From Roseovarius sp. A-2 (lineage in GTDB: Bacteria > Pseudomonadota > Alphaproteobacteria > Rhodobacterales > Rhodobacteraceae): 64,000 nt of DNA. Position 1 is the stretch's first letter. Each line of letters starts with the position of its first letter. The stretch spans positions 124,001 through 188,000 of the forward strand of contig NZ_BDIY01000002.1 in NCBI RefSeq assembly GCF_002072155.1. Direction: 5' to 3'. Shown piece after piece: positions 43,548-52,051 of this stretch. The position numbers and the translations under genes were made by a program. Under the pieces are notes generated by a model. The model did no database searches, had not been told where the DNA came from, and saw only the letters and a list, made by a program, of their open reading frames with translations.

Positions 43548-45104
43548 TCAGTCGGTCTCATCGGATGGAAAGCTCTCACCAACTATACCTTCGATCATCG
43601 AAATTTCTTCATCAGTCAGCTTGTCGAATGGTGATCGGCTCCGCCGCTTTTTCGACAAGCTCCCCCCGTTTTGCCTTATGAACATGATTAGGTCGTCAGC
43701 CAGCTTGTCTGGCATTTCAACGGCGTTCATGATCTCGCGCATCGCTACGTCATGCCGTTTGAGGTAATCGATTTCCTCAGGCAAATCTTTTTCAACTGTG
43801 CGCTGGACGCACTCATAAAGAAATTCAGCTTCCGCCGTGCAATCATAATAACGGTACAAATCGGCAGTGTCGTTCAGGACTTCGACGTTGCCGCTGGGCA
43901 ACGCGCGCCAATCGATGTGGTCCATCAGCAAGCCGGAATGGCTCTGTAACACTGCGCGGTAATCTTCAATCCGGTCGAACATCACTGAAGACACAGGGAA
44001 AACGATGCCTTTTGGAGCAAAGCCGCGCTCGGCAAGAACGTGATGAATCAGGCAACGGTGTAGGCGGCCATTTCCATCTGTCAGTGGGTGAATATAGACA
44101 AAACCAAACGCGATACAGGCAGCCTGCAAGATCGGATCGACATCCTCAGCATCGGTTATGCGTAGCTTGTTGTTGCATTCGTTCAGAGCCGTCATGAGCT
44201 CTGGAACGTCCTGATGGCGTGCGCCAATAAATTCGGGCAAAGGCACATGGTCATGATCGCGCTCGCCAAGAAAGACCGCTTCATCCCGGTAGCCGATGGG
44301 GGTGAAGCGGTCATCACCTATCAGGATTTTGTGCAGGCGGTAGATTTCGGTTTGATTAAGAGGCCGCTTACCAGCTTCTAATACCGCGCGTCCCCAGCGC
44401 TCCAGCCGATTAATCGGAGGGCGCTCGCCTTCAATCTCAAAACTGGCGCGGCTGTCTGCCAACAAAAGGAAATTGGCAGCGCGCGCGACAACCTGCGCTC
44501 CTGTTTTCCCAATTGTCTCTTGTGCAGTGCTTGAAAGATCACGAGCTATGAACTCTTCTAGCTTTTCTGTTCGACGTATGACCGGGCACAGCTCGCTATT
44601 GCCGAGCAGGTTGTCCCGTACGCGGTGACGTGTTGATAGCGTGCCTTTGGTGGTAAAATACTGTTTTGGTTCCAGGGCGTCGACGGCGGTGAGCTTTGGA
44701 GCATCGTCCAGATCAAGCCTGTTTCTGGTCAGGAACTCATAAAAAAACCAGATTCGCCGCGCGAGTGCGCCTGTAGGGGTTGCCGCTACAATCTCCGTGA
44801 TGGCCGTTGCGGGCACGGCTTCAAAGACACGCTTTAGCACAAGTAGGTCAATGTCTTCATGGCGAAGCGCGAAGGTCAGGTGTCCTTCTAGCGTTGCATC
44901 TGGAAGGTAACGCTTGTCAAAAACCACCCAAGGTCCTTCGCGTCGGCGTGTGCCACGAACATGGCGTTCTGAAATACACGAAAGTCGCCTGACCGGAGCC
45001 GATACGCCGAGCCCATGCGTCAGTGCAGACCACCCAGCTAGCGACGCGGCCTCGGGGAGAGGCTCGTCTTTGATGAAACGCGGTGTGAGGTCTCTTAGCT
45101 CCAT
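43548..45104 (-). CDS. Fic-domain protein (AMPylase type, inhibitory motif in N-terminal part)
   Basis: 518 residues. The Fic core has HPLTDGNGRLHR with the catalytic histidine His339; the usual Phe after HP is Leu. An inhibitory helix motif, S221-FEI-E225-G226 (S-x3-E-G), lies in front of the Fic core, making this a self-inhibited, class II-like Fic. Such enzymes transfer AMP or another phosphate-containing group to protein hydroxyls. The first ~140 residues (GWSALTHGLG, LTFALRHEDIDLLVLKR) form a separate domain seen in large Fic proteins. Intact and terminated, unlike its neighbours. Six GTCGA repeats start three bases upstream of the ATG. Target unknown. Confidence 0.88.
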   Translation of the reverse strand: MELRDLTPRFIKDEPLPEAASLAGWSALTHGLGVSAPVRRLSCISERHVRGTRRREGPWVVFDKRYLPDATLEGHLTFALRHEDIDLLVLKRVFEAVPATAITEIVAATPTGALARRIWFFYEFLTRNRLDLDDAPKLTAVDALEPKQYFTTKGTLSTRHRVRDNLLGNSELCPVIRRTEKLEEFIARDLSSTAQETIGKTGAQVVARAANFLLLADSRASFEIEGERPPINRLERWGRAVLEAGKRPLNQTEIYRLHKILIGDDRFTPIGYRDEAVFLGERDHDHVPLPEFIGARHQDVPELMTALNECNNKLRITDAEDVDPILQAACIAFGFVYIHPLTDGNGRLHRCLIHHVLAERGFAPKGIVFPVSSVMFDRIEDYRAVLQSHSGLLMDHIDWRALPSGNVEVLNDTADLYRYYDCTAEAEFLYECVQRTVEKDLPEEIDYLKRHDVAMREIMNAVEMPDKLADDLIMFIRQNGGSLSKKRRSRSPFDKLTDEEISMIEGIVGESFPSDETD

Positions 45105-45106
45105 TG

Positions 45107-45242
45107 GTCGAAAACACCTTACTCTTGTCGATTACAGCCCCGAAACACATCGAGATGTCGAAAACTAAGGTACGCTAAAGCGCGTCGAAAATCAAATACT
45201 GATGTCGATAATCTGTACGTTTTAACGCACACCGTCGAAAAT
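45107..45242. repeat. Six GTCGA repeats in two 77-base units upstream of fic
   Basis: GTCGA(A/T)(A/T)A(C/T) occurs at 45107, 45127, 45157, 45184, 45204 and 45234, all in the same orientation. Spacings are 20, 30, 27, 20 and 30, so sites 1-3 and 4-6 repeat with an offset of exactly 77 bases although the intervening bases differ. The first copy lies between the fic ribosome site (AAGGTG) and its start codon. Looks like a multi-site operator or iteron array. Confidence 0.6.
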
Positions 45243-45244
45243 CA

Positions 45245-45415
45245 TTATACGAGTCGTCCCGCTTTGCATGCGGTTTGAACTCCGGCACCAGCACGCATGG
45301 CTATTGCCTGCAACGTGCGCAAATCATGCAAATCGACATGCCCGTTCTCGCGCATGTTCAGCAAGTGGGTGGCGTGCTTAGCGACATTATCGCGTTGCGA
45401 ACCTTTCAGAATCAT
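45245..45415 (-). pseudogene. N-terminal remnant of a MobA/VirD2-type relaxase
   Basis: ATG at 45415 has a perfect AAAGGAGG ribosome site six bases upstream. The first ~33 residues, MILKGSQRDN...THLLNMRENGHVDLHDLR, match the conserved opening of plasmid and element relaxases of Rhodobacterales. After residue 33 the resemblance ends and the frame stops at 56 codons (45245), next to the GTCGA array. The tyrosine nuclease and histidine metal motifs are gone. A truncated mobilisation gene. Confidence 0.6.
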
Positions 45416-45420
45416 CGCGG

Positions 45421-45980
45421 ACCTCCTTTCGACAAACTGCCAAGCGCCTGCAGGAGGCCGCCATTAGACAGCAGCGCGAAGAACGCTTGCAGGAACTGCT
45501 CAAAGTTCGCCAGCAAATCGCCAATTACATGATGATGAAGCAAGGGGTTCACAGGCGCGGAGTTGGGTTTCCCACTCGTGCAGCGTATCGAAGAGAGAGT
45601 TCCAGGTTTCTCCCTTCAGCTGCACCATCGGGCAGTTTTTGCCGTGAAGTTCCACCAAGACATGGACGTATAGGGTCGATCATTCCGTGACCGACGGTCG
45701 CGGACGCTTCGCTTGCTCAAGCCTTGAGGAAATCGTCGATCAGATCATCGGCAACCGCTGCCTGGCGCTCGATTTGCGCTACATGGATGCGCTGGCCGAG
45801 GCGCTGGTGCGCCTTGGCGGGCGGGACTGGACGGCGACGATGACAATCTCGCTGTTCTGCTCGCCCGAACGGCTGGATGATCCGGGCCGCACCATCTGGG
45901 CCGAGTTCTGTGGCCGGATATCTTCGGAAACAAAAACGATCACCGCATCAGGCACTGCAATGCAAGACCTGCCAAGCCCG
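45421..45980. other. Patchwork of gene fragments at the right side of the element
   Basis: No intact gene is supported. Protein-like segments occur on both strands: on plus TAKRLQEAAIRQQREERLQE near 45440-45500 and a 90-codon open part from GTG 45687 (EALVRLGGRDWTATMTISLF); on minus VHVLVELHGKNCPMVQLKG near 45600-45670. None is assigned to a family. Probably overlapping debris of the element and of the gene it interrupted. Confidence 0.4.
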
Positions 45981-46448
45981 TTAGTCGAGCGTCGCGTCGA
46001 AGGTGATCACCACGCGGTCGCCGCCGCTGGCCGCCTCGGTCGCAATCTTGGCGTTCATAATATTCTGGCCGGAAAACTCAATCGCCGTTTCCTCGAGATC
46101 GGCCTGTTGCGGACGGATGTTATAGCCGTCGCTCTCAAGTGCGTCGGACCAGTCCGCGAAGAGGTCGTTCACATTGGCAGCGGTGCTGAAGGAAAACATC
46201 CGAATGCTCGACCCGATTGCCCGGTCCATCTGCACCTCGGCGTCATCGGGCAGCGTCAGCACCTCGGGCACCCAGGATTGCGGCATCTCGTCGGCATAGA
46301 CGATTACCGTCGCGAAGAGCGACAGCACAAGGCCGAGAACCATATCCCTGACATGCCCGCCTAACCGACGAAACGACAGGCCGTCCATGACGGGGTGGGG
46401 CGGGGCCGCGGCGCAGACTGCGCCGATCTGGCTGGATGCAGTGATCAT
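45981..46448 (-). CDS. Hypothetical single-pass membrane protein
   Basis: 155 residues from ATG 46448. One hydrophobic span (MVLGLVLSLFATVIVYA) near residue 35 is followed by an extracytoplasmic domain with ADEMPQSWVPEVLTLPDDAEV and NDLFADWSDALESDGYNI, ending GDRVVITFDATLD. No family recognised. Ribosome sites are weak at all candidate starts (46448, 46387), so the N-terminus is uncertain. Base composition is that of the core genome, so it lies outside the element. Confidence 0.6.
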   Translation of the reverse strand: MITASSQIGAVCAAAPPHPVMDGLSFRRLGGHVRDMVLGLVLSLFATVIVYADEMPQSWVPEVLTLPDDAEVQMDRAIGSSIRMFSFSTAANVNDLFADWSDALESDGYNIRPQQADLEETAIEFSGQNIMNAKIATEAASGGDRVVITFDATLD

Positions 46449-46642
46449 GGGATCAAACCTAACGTGCGTGCCGGGATGTTCAACGCGGTTTTGTGGGGTA
46501 TCACCGCGTGCGTGCGGATATCCGCGAGCCTCCATTTCATAGGCAATGATCCGCATCGGCATATTTCTGCGCCCCCGATTTGCGTTGAGAGACATGGCAC
46601 CTAGGTTGGCTGTCGCAAGCAACCATGACGGAGAAGATTGAA

Positions 46643-47008
46643 ATGCCCAATGCCAAGATGTTCACCACGGCCCTCACGGCGCTGACCATCGCCGTTGCAC
46701 CTGTCGCCACGCTGCCTGCCATGGCACAACAAAGCACCGCACAGGCCGAGATTTCGGACACAGAGCTCGATGCCTTTGTCGTCGCCTTCGAGGATGTCAT
46801 CGCCATCGAACAGGAGTACGGCACCCGGCTGCAAGATGTCACGGATGAGGCGGAGAAACAGGCGCTCATCAATGAAGCGCAGGCCGAGATCACGCAGGCC
46901 GTCGAAGAGGCCCCCGATATCGAAGTCGACCGCTATGTCGAAATTCTGGAGATCGCCCAGGCCGATCCCGATCTTCAGGCCAAGTTGACCTCCAGGCTCC
47001 AAAACTAG
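46643..47008 (+). CDS. DUF4168-family secreted protein
   Basis: 121 residues. Signal peptide of about 27 residues ending LPAMAQQ, then the DUF4168 pattern: DAFVVAFEDVIAIEQEYGTRL, INEAQAEITQAVEEAPDIEV and YVEILEIAQADPDLQAKL. Acidic, helical, periplasmic; role unknown. ATG 46643 is preferred over 46625 because GGAGA lies about nine bases upstream. Followed by a clear terminator. Confidence 0.8.
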   Translation: MPNAKMFTTALTALTIAVAPVATLPAMAQQSTAQAEISDTELDAFVVAFEDVIAIEQEYGTRLQDVTDEAEKQALINEAQAEITQAVEEAPDIEVDRYVEILEIAQADPDLQAKLTSRLQN

Positions 47009-47031
47009 CCTCGTCAAGGCTGGTGGCATGG

Positions 47032-47068
47032 CGCAGCCGCAGGACCTTCCCCCTGCGGCTGCGTTTAT
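47032..47068 (+). terminator. Terminator of the DUF4168 gene
   Basis: 12-bp stem CGCAGCCGCAGG (47032-47043) and CCTGCGGCTGCG (47051-47062), seven-base loop, then TTTATT. It ends against the stop of the convergent SRAP gene at 47065. Confidence 0.8.
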
Positions 47069-47676
47069 TCGGGTTCGATCAGGTCTTTGCCCTCGTCCTC
47101 GATACCGAACCGCGCGACCGGATGGTGCCTGACGCGGTAAGCAGCGCCGACGTCGGTCCGGTCACTCCCGGTCAGCCAGTCGTCGCGCTCTGCACTATCC
47201 AGGATCACCGGCATGCGGTCATGGACCGGCGTGACGGTGTCATTCGCTGCACGCGTAAGGATCGCGCAGGTGCGCAGATCGTTCCAGATCGACAGGAGCC
47301 CTGCAAACCAAAGCGTCTCCTCGTTGCCGGCGCTGGCGAAGAAATGCGGTTGCTTGGGGCTCTTGGCTCCGGTCCATTCATAATAGCCACCCGCCGGGAT
47401 CAGGCAGCGGCCATAACGCCACGCGCCGCGAAAACTGGGCTTGGTCGCGGCCTCCTCGATCCGCGCGTTGATCGTGCTCGCGCGCCAGTCCTTTAAATCG
47501 CCCTTGTGCCAACTTGGGATCAGGCCCCATCGGGCGCAGGTCAGCTCCTGTCCCAGCAGAACATAGACCTCCTGCGTCGGCTTGATGTTGAACCGTCGCG
47601 GGAAGGGCGTGATCCTGAGATCGGCGAACTCGAATTCGGTGCCGCGCAGGTTGGGGTCAATGAAACGTCCACACAT
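47065..47676 (-). CDS. SRAP/HMCES-type abasic-site peptidase (YedK family)
   Basis: 203 residues starting MCGRF, so that after removal of Met the catalytic Cys2 becomes the N-terminus. Other active-site parts: NARIEEAATKPSF (Asn), CLIPAGGYYEWTG (Glu) and VHDRMPVIL (His). The family forms a thiazolidine crosslink with abasic sites in single-stranded DNA and protects them. Start 47676 is fixed by the need for Cys2. Lies 55 bases after the HAD phosphatase on the same strand. Confidence 0.92.
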   Translation of the reverse strand: MCGRFIDPNLRGTEFEFADLRITPFPRRFNIKPTQEVYVLLGQELTCARWGLIPSWHKGDLKDWRASTINARIEEAATKPSFRGAWRYGRCLIPAGGYYEWTGAKSPKQPHFFASAGNEETLWFAGLLSIWNDLRTCAILTRAANDTVTPVHDRMPVILDSAERDDWLTGSDRTDVGAAYRVRHHPVARFGIEDEGKDLIEPE

Positions 47677-47731
47677 GGGTGGAAGGTGGCAACATCCCTG
47701 CTGATTCGACAAGTACGCACCACCCACCGGC

Positions 47732-48616
47732 TCAGATGCGCGACAGCCGCCAGGTGGGAAACAGACCGGCCTGCCGGAAATAGGCGCAGGTGTCCTCGCC
47801 GGAAAACAGCCCGTCCCGCTCGACCAGCACCGTCCGCCAGTCGAGGGCCGCAGCCCCCAGGATATCGGTGTGCAGCGTGTCGCCGCACATCACGATCCGC
47901 TCAGGCGCTATGCCGGGCAGCGACGCCTCGATCATGTCATAGACGGCGCGAAACGGCTTGCCGAAGAAACGGATGTCGGGAATGCCGCGATCGGCGAGGA
48001 GATGCCCGAAATAGCCCGGCTCCAGCGAAAAGCCGTGTTCGCGCGGGGCGACCAGATCCGCATTGGCGATGACCAGCGGTCTGGGCCGGGCGAGCAACGA
48101 TGCCTCCAGTAGCGCCTGCCGCTCCAGCGACCAGACTTCGGTCGACAGGAACAGAAATCCCTCGACCTGATCATAGCTTGCGGGATCGTCGACGAGGCGG
48201 CGCGTCGGGGCGGGAATGTCCGACAGATCGTCCTGTGGTGCGGCGATGCAGCCCCACAGGCGCTGCTCCAGATGGGACAGCGTCGCGTCGCGACTGGTGA
48301 TGATCTCGTGGTCGCGCACTCCCATTTCCAGCTTGCAAAACTTGGCGACGGCCCCGGCATGGGTGTAGCTGGCGGCATTGGACAGGATGCGGATCTGGTG
48401 GCCGTTTGCACGCAGCTCTCGCAGGCGCTGCGCAGCACCGGGAATGCCCGCCTCGCCGATATTCAGAACCCCGTAGGCGTCGAAGACAAAGGCATCGGCC
48501 TGCGCGGCGATGTCATGCAGCGAGGCGATCTGCGCCGTCGCATCCGGGGTGCTGGCCGGGGGCAGGCGATGGCGCACGGCCTCGTATCGGTCGAATATGG
48601 TTGCGACAGTATCCAT
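47732..48616 (-). CDS. HAD-IIA-type hydrolase (TIGR01459-like)
   Basis: 294 residues. HAD motif I is FVFDAYGVLNIG, with the nucleophilic Asp but Tyr in place of the second Asp, as usual for this subgroup. Motif II is in ILSNAASYTHAG, and motif III/IV in FGKPFRAVYDMIEASL and VMCGDTLHTDILGAAALD. It resembles phosphatases of small phosphorylated sugars or glycerol phosphate. Divergent from the DeoR regulator of the phosphorus module, which suggests a related role in dephosphorylation (inference). Confidence 0.82.
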   Translation of the reverse strand: MDTVATIFDRYEAVRHRLPPASTPDATAQIASLHDIAAQADAFVFDAYGVLNIGEAGIPGAAQRLRELRANGHQIRILSNAASYTHAGAVAKFCKLEMGVRDHEIITSRDATLSHLEQRLWGCIAAPQDDLSDIPAPTRRLVDDPASYDQVEGFLFLSTEVWSLERQALLEASLLARPRPLVIANADLVAPREHGFSLEPGYFGHLLADRGIPDIRFFGKPFRAVYDMIEASLPGIAPERIVMCGDTLHTDILGAAALDWRTVLVERDGLFSGEDTCAYFRQAGLFPTWRLSRI

Positions 48617-48904
48617 CAGCCCGGCGAATCCCTACCCATGTCGAATTGCGGTTGCCGCAGGCCCGGATACTGCATCCGGGCTGGGGAGAACTTACAGTGC
48701 GGACAAAAAAATAAAAGTAAAAACAACAATACGACATTTCACGTCAGCGTCATAATTGTCGGTTAACACTGATTCAACGGTCGGAATATCCAATAAAAGC
48801 GGTAGATTCCTGGGTTGCCGGGTCTCTGCCGCAAGGATAAAGCACGACAAAACCACGTAAAAAAATGTTGCTTTGTTGCAATTCATGCTCAACACTCGGG
48901 CAAA
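48617..48904. promoter_or_regulatory. Divergent control region between HAD and DeoR genes
   Basis: About 290 bases without a gene. GCCCGGAT-ACTGC-ATCCGGGC (48661-48681) is a perfect 8-bp inverted repeat. It is followed by an AT-rich stretch (48705-48800) that could hold promoters for both directions. The palindrome is a candidate DeoR operator. Confidence 0.45.
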
Positions 48905-49696
48905 ATGATGGAACCGGACATGGCGTCGAAGAAAACCAGACGGCACGATCTCATTCAGCAAGTCGTGCAGGAGCAGGGCGGGGTGAGCGTCGGCGCGCTG
49001 GCCGAAATGTTCGGCGTCTCGATGCAGACCATCCGGCGCGATCTCGACATCCTGTGCGATGGCGAGAACCTGCACCGCTCGCATGGGCGGATCGAGCTTG
49101 CCGAGGGGCACCGCAACACGCCCTTCGATCAGCGGGCGGGCACCAACCTGGTGGGTAAGCGCGCGATTGCCAGTACGGCGGCGGGGCTCATTCCCGATGG
49201 TGCGACGCTCTTCATTTCGATCGGTTCGACGGCGCTCAGCGTGGCGCGGGCGCTGCATCGGCGCAAGGAATTGACCGTCGTCACCAACAACCTCAGCGTG
49301 GCGATGGCGCTGAGCGAGGAGATCTCCAACCGGATCATCCTGCCGGGCGGAGAGATCCGCCTGCCGGATCGCGATTTCGTCGGCGAGGAGGTGGTCGAGT
49401 TCTTCGGGCGCTACCGCGCGGAATACGCGATCTTCGGAACTGCCGGGATCGGGGGGGAGGGCGAGTTGCTGGAATTCCACCAAGCCGAGGTGCGCGCCAC
49501 CTACCGGATGTGGCGCAATGCGCAAACCTCCATTCTGGTCATCGACCGAAGCAAGTTCGGGCGTCTCGCCCCCGCCGTGGGCGGCATGATCACGCAGATT
49601 GACCACGTGATCTGCGACCGTCCGCCCGCCGCGCCGTTTTCCCACCTGGTCGAGCAACTCGGTGAGCGGATCACCTTTGCAGAGGAGGCAGACTGA
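48905..49696 (+). CDS. DeoR/GlpR-family transcriptional regulator
   Basis: About 263 residues. HTH of the DeoR type: RRHDLIQQVVQEQGGVSVGALAEMFGVS (in segments), then MQTIRRDLDIL. The C-terminal sugar-phosphate-sensing domain shows GLIPDGATLFISIGSTAL, LTVVTNNLSVAMAL, LPGGEIRLPDRDFVGEE and IDRSKFGR. GlpR relatives respond to glycerol-3-phosphate, which fits the importer encoded downstream. Start among ATGs at 48905, 48908 and 48920 is not certain. TGATG overlap with the ATPase gene. Confidence 0.88.
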   Translation: MMEPDMASKKTRRHDLIQQVVQEQGGVSVGALAEMFGVSMQTIRRDLDILCDGENLHRSHGRIELAEGHRNTPFDQRAGTNLVGKRAIASTAAGLIPDGATLFISIGSTALSVARALHRRKELTVVTNNLSVAMALSEEISNRIILPGGEIRLPDRDFVGEEVVEFFGRYRAEYAIFGTAGIGGEGELLEFHQAEVRATYRMWRNAQTSILVIDRSKFGRLAPAVGGMITQIDHVICDRPPAAPFSHLVEQLGERITFAEEAD

Positions 49697-50730
49697 TGTC
49701 GGAGGCGTTCGTCGAGGTGCAGACTGTCGCCAAGCGCTGGAACGGGCAGCTTGGCGTCGAGCAGGTCTCGCTGTCGATTCCGCGCGGGGCGTTCGTGGCG
49801 CTGCTCGGGCCGTCGGGATGCGGCAAGTCGACCACGCTGCGCCTGTTGTCGGGGCTGGAACTGCCCGACGAGGGGCGGATCATGATCGACGGGCGGGACG
49901 TGACCACCGCCGCGCCATCCGAACGCAACCTGTCGATGGTGTTCCAGTCCTACGCGCTCTTTCCGCATCTGAGCGTGGCCGAGAACGTGGTCTTTGGCCT
50001 GAAAGTGCGCAAGGTCAAGGCCGCCGAGCGGCGCGAGAAACTGCACCGCGCGCTCGAGATCACCGGGCTTTTGGGCTATGAGGCGCGCAAGCCGGGCGAG
50101 TTGTCGGGCGGGCAGCGGCAGCGCGTGGCGCTGGCGCGCGCCATCGTGGCGAACCAGCCGCTGTGCCTGATGGACGAGCCGCTTTCCAATCTCGACGCCA
50201 AGCTGCGCGCCTCGGTGCGCAAGGATATCAAGAAGTTGCAGGTCGATCTGGGGATCACGGTGATCTACGTGACCCATGACCAGACCGAGGCCATGAGCAT
50301 GGCCGACATGGTGGTTCTGATGAAGGACGGGCGCATTCAGCAGACCGGCGCGCCAGAAGATCTATATTACCGCTCTGCCAATACATTCGTAGCCGAATTC
50401 GTGGGCGCGCCGCCGATGGCGTTGCTCGAAGGTGCGGCGATCCCCGGCTATGAGAGTGCCAGCACCATCGGCCTGCGCGCCGAAAGCCTGCACCTGGCCG
50501 AGCCCGGCAAGGGGCGGCTGACATGCCGGGTGTCGGAATGTGAGTTCCTCGGCTCAGAGACCTTTGTGGGGCTGACGCACCCGGCAGCGACCGGGCTGAC
50601 CATCTCGATGCCGGGATTGCGCAATATCCCGGCAGGCGAGGAGCTTGAGATAGATTTTGCCGATGACGATCTGCATTTCTTCGACGCCGGGGGAAACAGG
50701 ATGCGGCATCCGAATGGCGCGACAGTCTGA
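49696..50730 (+). CDS. UgpC/MalK-type ABC transporter ATPase
   Basis: 344 residues. Walker A GPSGCGKST, Q-loop FQSYALFPHLS, signature LSGGQRQR, Walker B CLMDEPLSNLD and switch VTHDQTEA. A C-terminal TOBE/OB regulatory domain follows (GLRAESLHLAEPGKG). This is the CUT1-type ATPase that serves sugar and glycerol-phosphate importers. It begins one base inside the DeoR stop, so regulator and transporter are one operon. Confidence 0.93.
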   Translation: MSEAFVEVQTVAKRWNGQLGVEQVSLSIPRGAFVALLGPSGCGKSTTLRLLSGLELPDEGRIMIDGRDVTTAAPSERNLSMVFQSYALFPHLSVAENVVFGLKVRKVKAAERREKLHRALEITGLLGYEARKPGELSGGQRQRVALARAIVANQPLCLMDEPLSNLDAKLRASVRKDIKKLQVDLGITVIYVTHDQTEAMSMADMVVLMKDGRIQQTGAPEDLYYRSANTFVAEFVGAPPMALLEGAAIPGYESASTIGLRAESLHLAEPGKGRLTCRVSECEFLGSETFVGLTHPAATGLTISMPGLRNIPAGEELEIDFADDDLHFFDAGGNRMRHPNGATV

Positions 50731-50772
50731 CGTCGCGTTGGAAAGACCATGTTTCATTCAAGGGAGAGAACT

Positions 50773-52029
50773 ATGAACACGATTAGAAAGATAAGTCTGG
50801 CAAGCGCCGTGGCGGCACTGACCGCCGCACCGGTGGCCGCGGAAACCGAACTGACGATGTATTACCCGATTGCAGTGGGCGGTGCGCTGACCGAGGTGGT
50901 CGATGGCATCGTCGCCAGGTTCGAGGAGGCCAACCCCGAAATCAAGGTCAACGCGATCTATTCGGGCAATTACGACGACACCCGCGTGCGCGCGCTGTCG
51001 GCTATCGCGTCGGGCGAGCCTGCGCAATTGGCGGTGATGTTCTCGATCGACGCCTATGACCTGATCGAGCAGCAGCGCATCGTCGCCTTCGAGGATATCG
51101 AGGGCGTGGACGAGGCCTGGCTCGACAGCTTTTATCCCGCGCTGATGGCCAATAGCCGGATTGAGGGCAAGACCTGGGGCATCCCGTTCCAGCGCTCGAC
51201 CATCGTGGCCTATTACAACAAGGACATGTTCCGCGACGCGGGCCTCGACCCCGAAGCGCCCCCCGCCACCTGGGACGAGATGGTGAGCATGGGCAAGGCG
51301 CTGACCGGGGGCGACACCTACGGGTTGATGATCCCCTCGACCGGCTATCCCTACTGGATGTTCCAGGCGCTGGCGATCCAGAACGGCAAGGAGCTGATGT
51401 CCGACGACGGGCTCGAGACCTATTTCGACGACCCGGCGGTTGTCGAGACGCTGGACTTCTGGAAGTCGCTCTCGACCGAGCACGGCATTATGCCCGAGGG
51501 CACGGTCGAATGGGGCACGCTGCGCCAGGCGTTCCTGGAGGGGCAGACCGCGATGATGTGGCATTCCACCGGCAACCTCACGGCGGTCAAGAACAGCGCC
51601 GGGTTTGATTTCGGCGTGGCCGAACTGCCCGCGAACGAGCGGCCCGGCTCGCCCACCGGCGGCGGCAATTTCTATGTCTTCGAGGACACCACCGACGAGG
51701 AACGCGCCGCCGCGCTCAAGCTGATCGAGTTCATGACAGCCCCCGAGCAGGCCGCCGAATGGTCGATCTCCACCGGCTATATGGGCGTGTCACCCGCCGC
51801 CTATGAAACCGGGGCGTTGCAGGCCTACACGAAAGAGTTTCCGCCCGCGCTGGTGGCGCGCAACCAGCTTGAAAACGCCGTCGCCGAGTTCTCGACCTTC
51901 GAGACGGCGCGCGTGCGTGACGGGCTCAACAACGCCATTCAGGCGGCGCTGACCGGCAGCCAATCGCCCGCCGATGCGCTGGCCGAGGCACAGGCCGCCG
52001 CCGAGCGGCTGTTGAAGGACTACCGGTAA
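50773..52029 (+). CDS. UgpB-like extracellular solute-binding protein
   Basis: 418 residues. Signal peptide of about 24 residues ending PVAAETE, then LTMYYPIAVGGALTEVVDGI and NAIYSGNYDDTRVRALSAIA, which resemble the UgpB glycerol-3-phosphate binding protein. Later WGIPFQRSTIVAYYNKDMF and TWDEMVSMGKAL are usual for this class. Periplasmic receptor of the importer. ATG 50773 has GGGAGAGA just upstream. A 13-bp hairpin separates it from the permease genes. The exact ligand (glycerol-3-phosphate, glycerophosphodiester or another phosphorylated compound) is not settled. Confidence 0.85.
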   Translation: MNTIRKISLASAVAALTAAPVAAETELTMYYPIAVGGALTEVVDGIVARFEEANPEIKVNAIYSGNYDDTRVRALSAIASGEPAQLAVMFSIDAYDLIEQQRIVAFEDIEGVDEAWLDSFYPALMANSRIEGKTWGIPFQRSTIVAYYNKDMFRDAGLDPEAPPATWDEMVSMGKALTGGDTYGLMIPSTGYPYWMFQALAIQNGKELMSDDGLETYFDDPAVVETLDFWKSLSTEHGIMPEGTVEWGTLRQAFLEGQTAMMWHSTGNLTAVKNSAGFDFGVAELPANERPGSPTGGGNFYVFEDTTDEERAAALKLIEFMTAPEQAAEWSISTGYMGVSPAAYETGALQAYTKEFPPALVARNQLENAVAEFSTFETARVRDGLNNAIQAALTGSQSPADALAEAQAAAERLLKDYR

Positions 52030-52051
52030 TCCTCCACCGCTAGCCCGCTTT

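Larger units (their letters stand above)
42507..45980. mobile_element. Decayed mobile element inserted at tRNA-Thr
   Basis: Between the tRNA-Thr 3' end and the core gene ending at 45981 the DNA is clearly less GC-rich than the surroundings. It contains a 3'-truncated serine recombinase remnant overlapping the tRNA, an interrupted frame, an intact fic gene, a repeat array and the first ~33 codons of a relaxase gene. I could not find a second copy of the tRNA 3' end, so the right border is approximate. Confidence 0.6.

Noticed and set aside
48738..48770. Possible Pho box (CGTCATAATTGTCGG) before the DeoR gene
   Set aside because: Only one half-site fits the CTGTCAT pattern and the 11-base repeat is not kept; too weak to call although the genes concern phosphorus.
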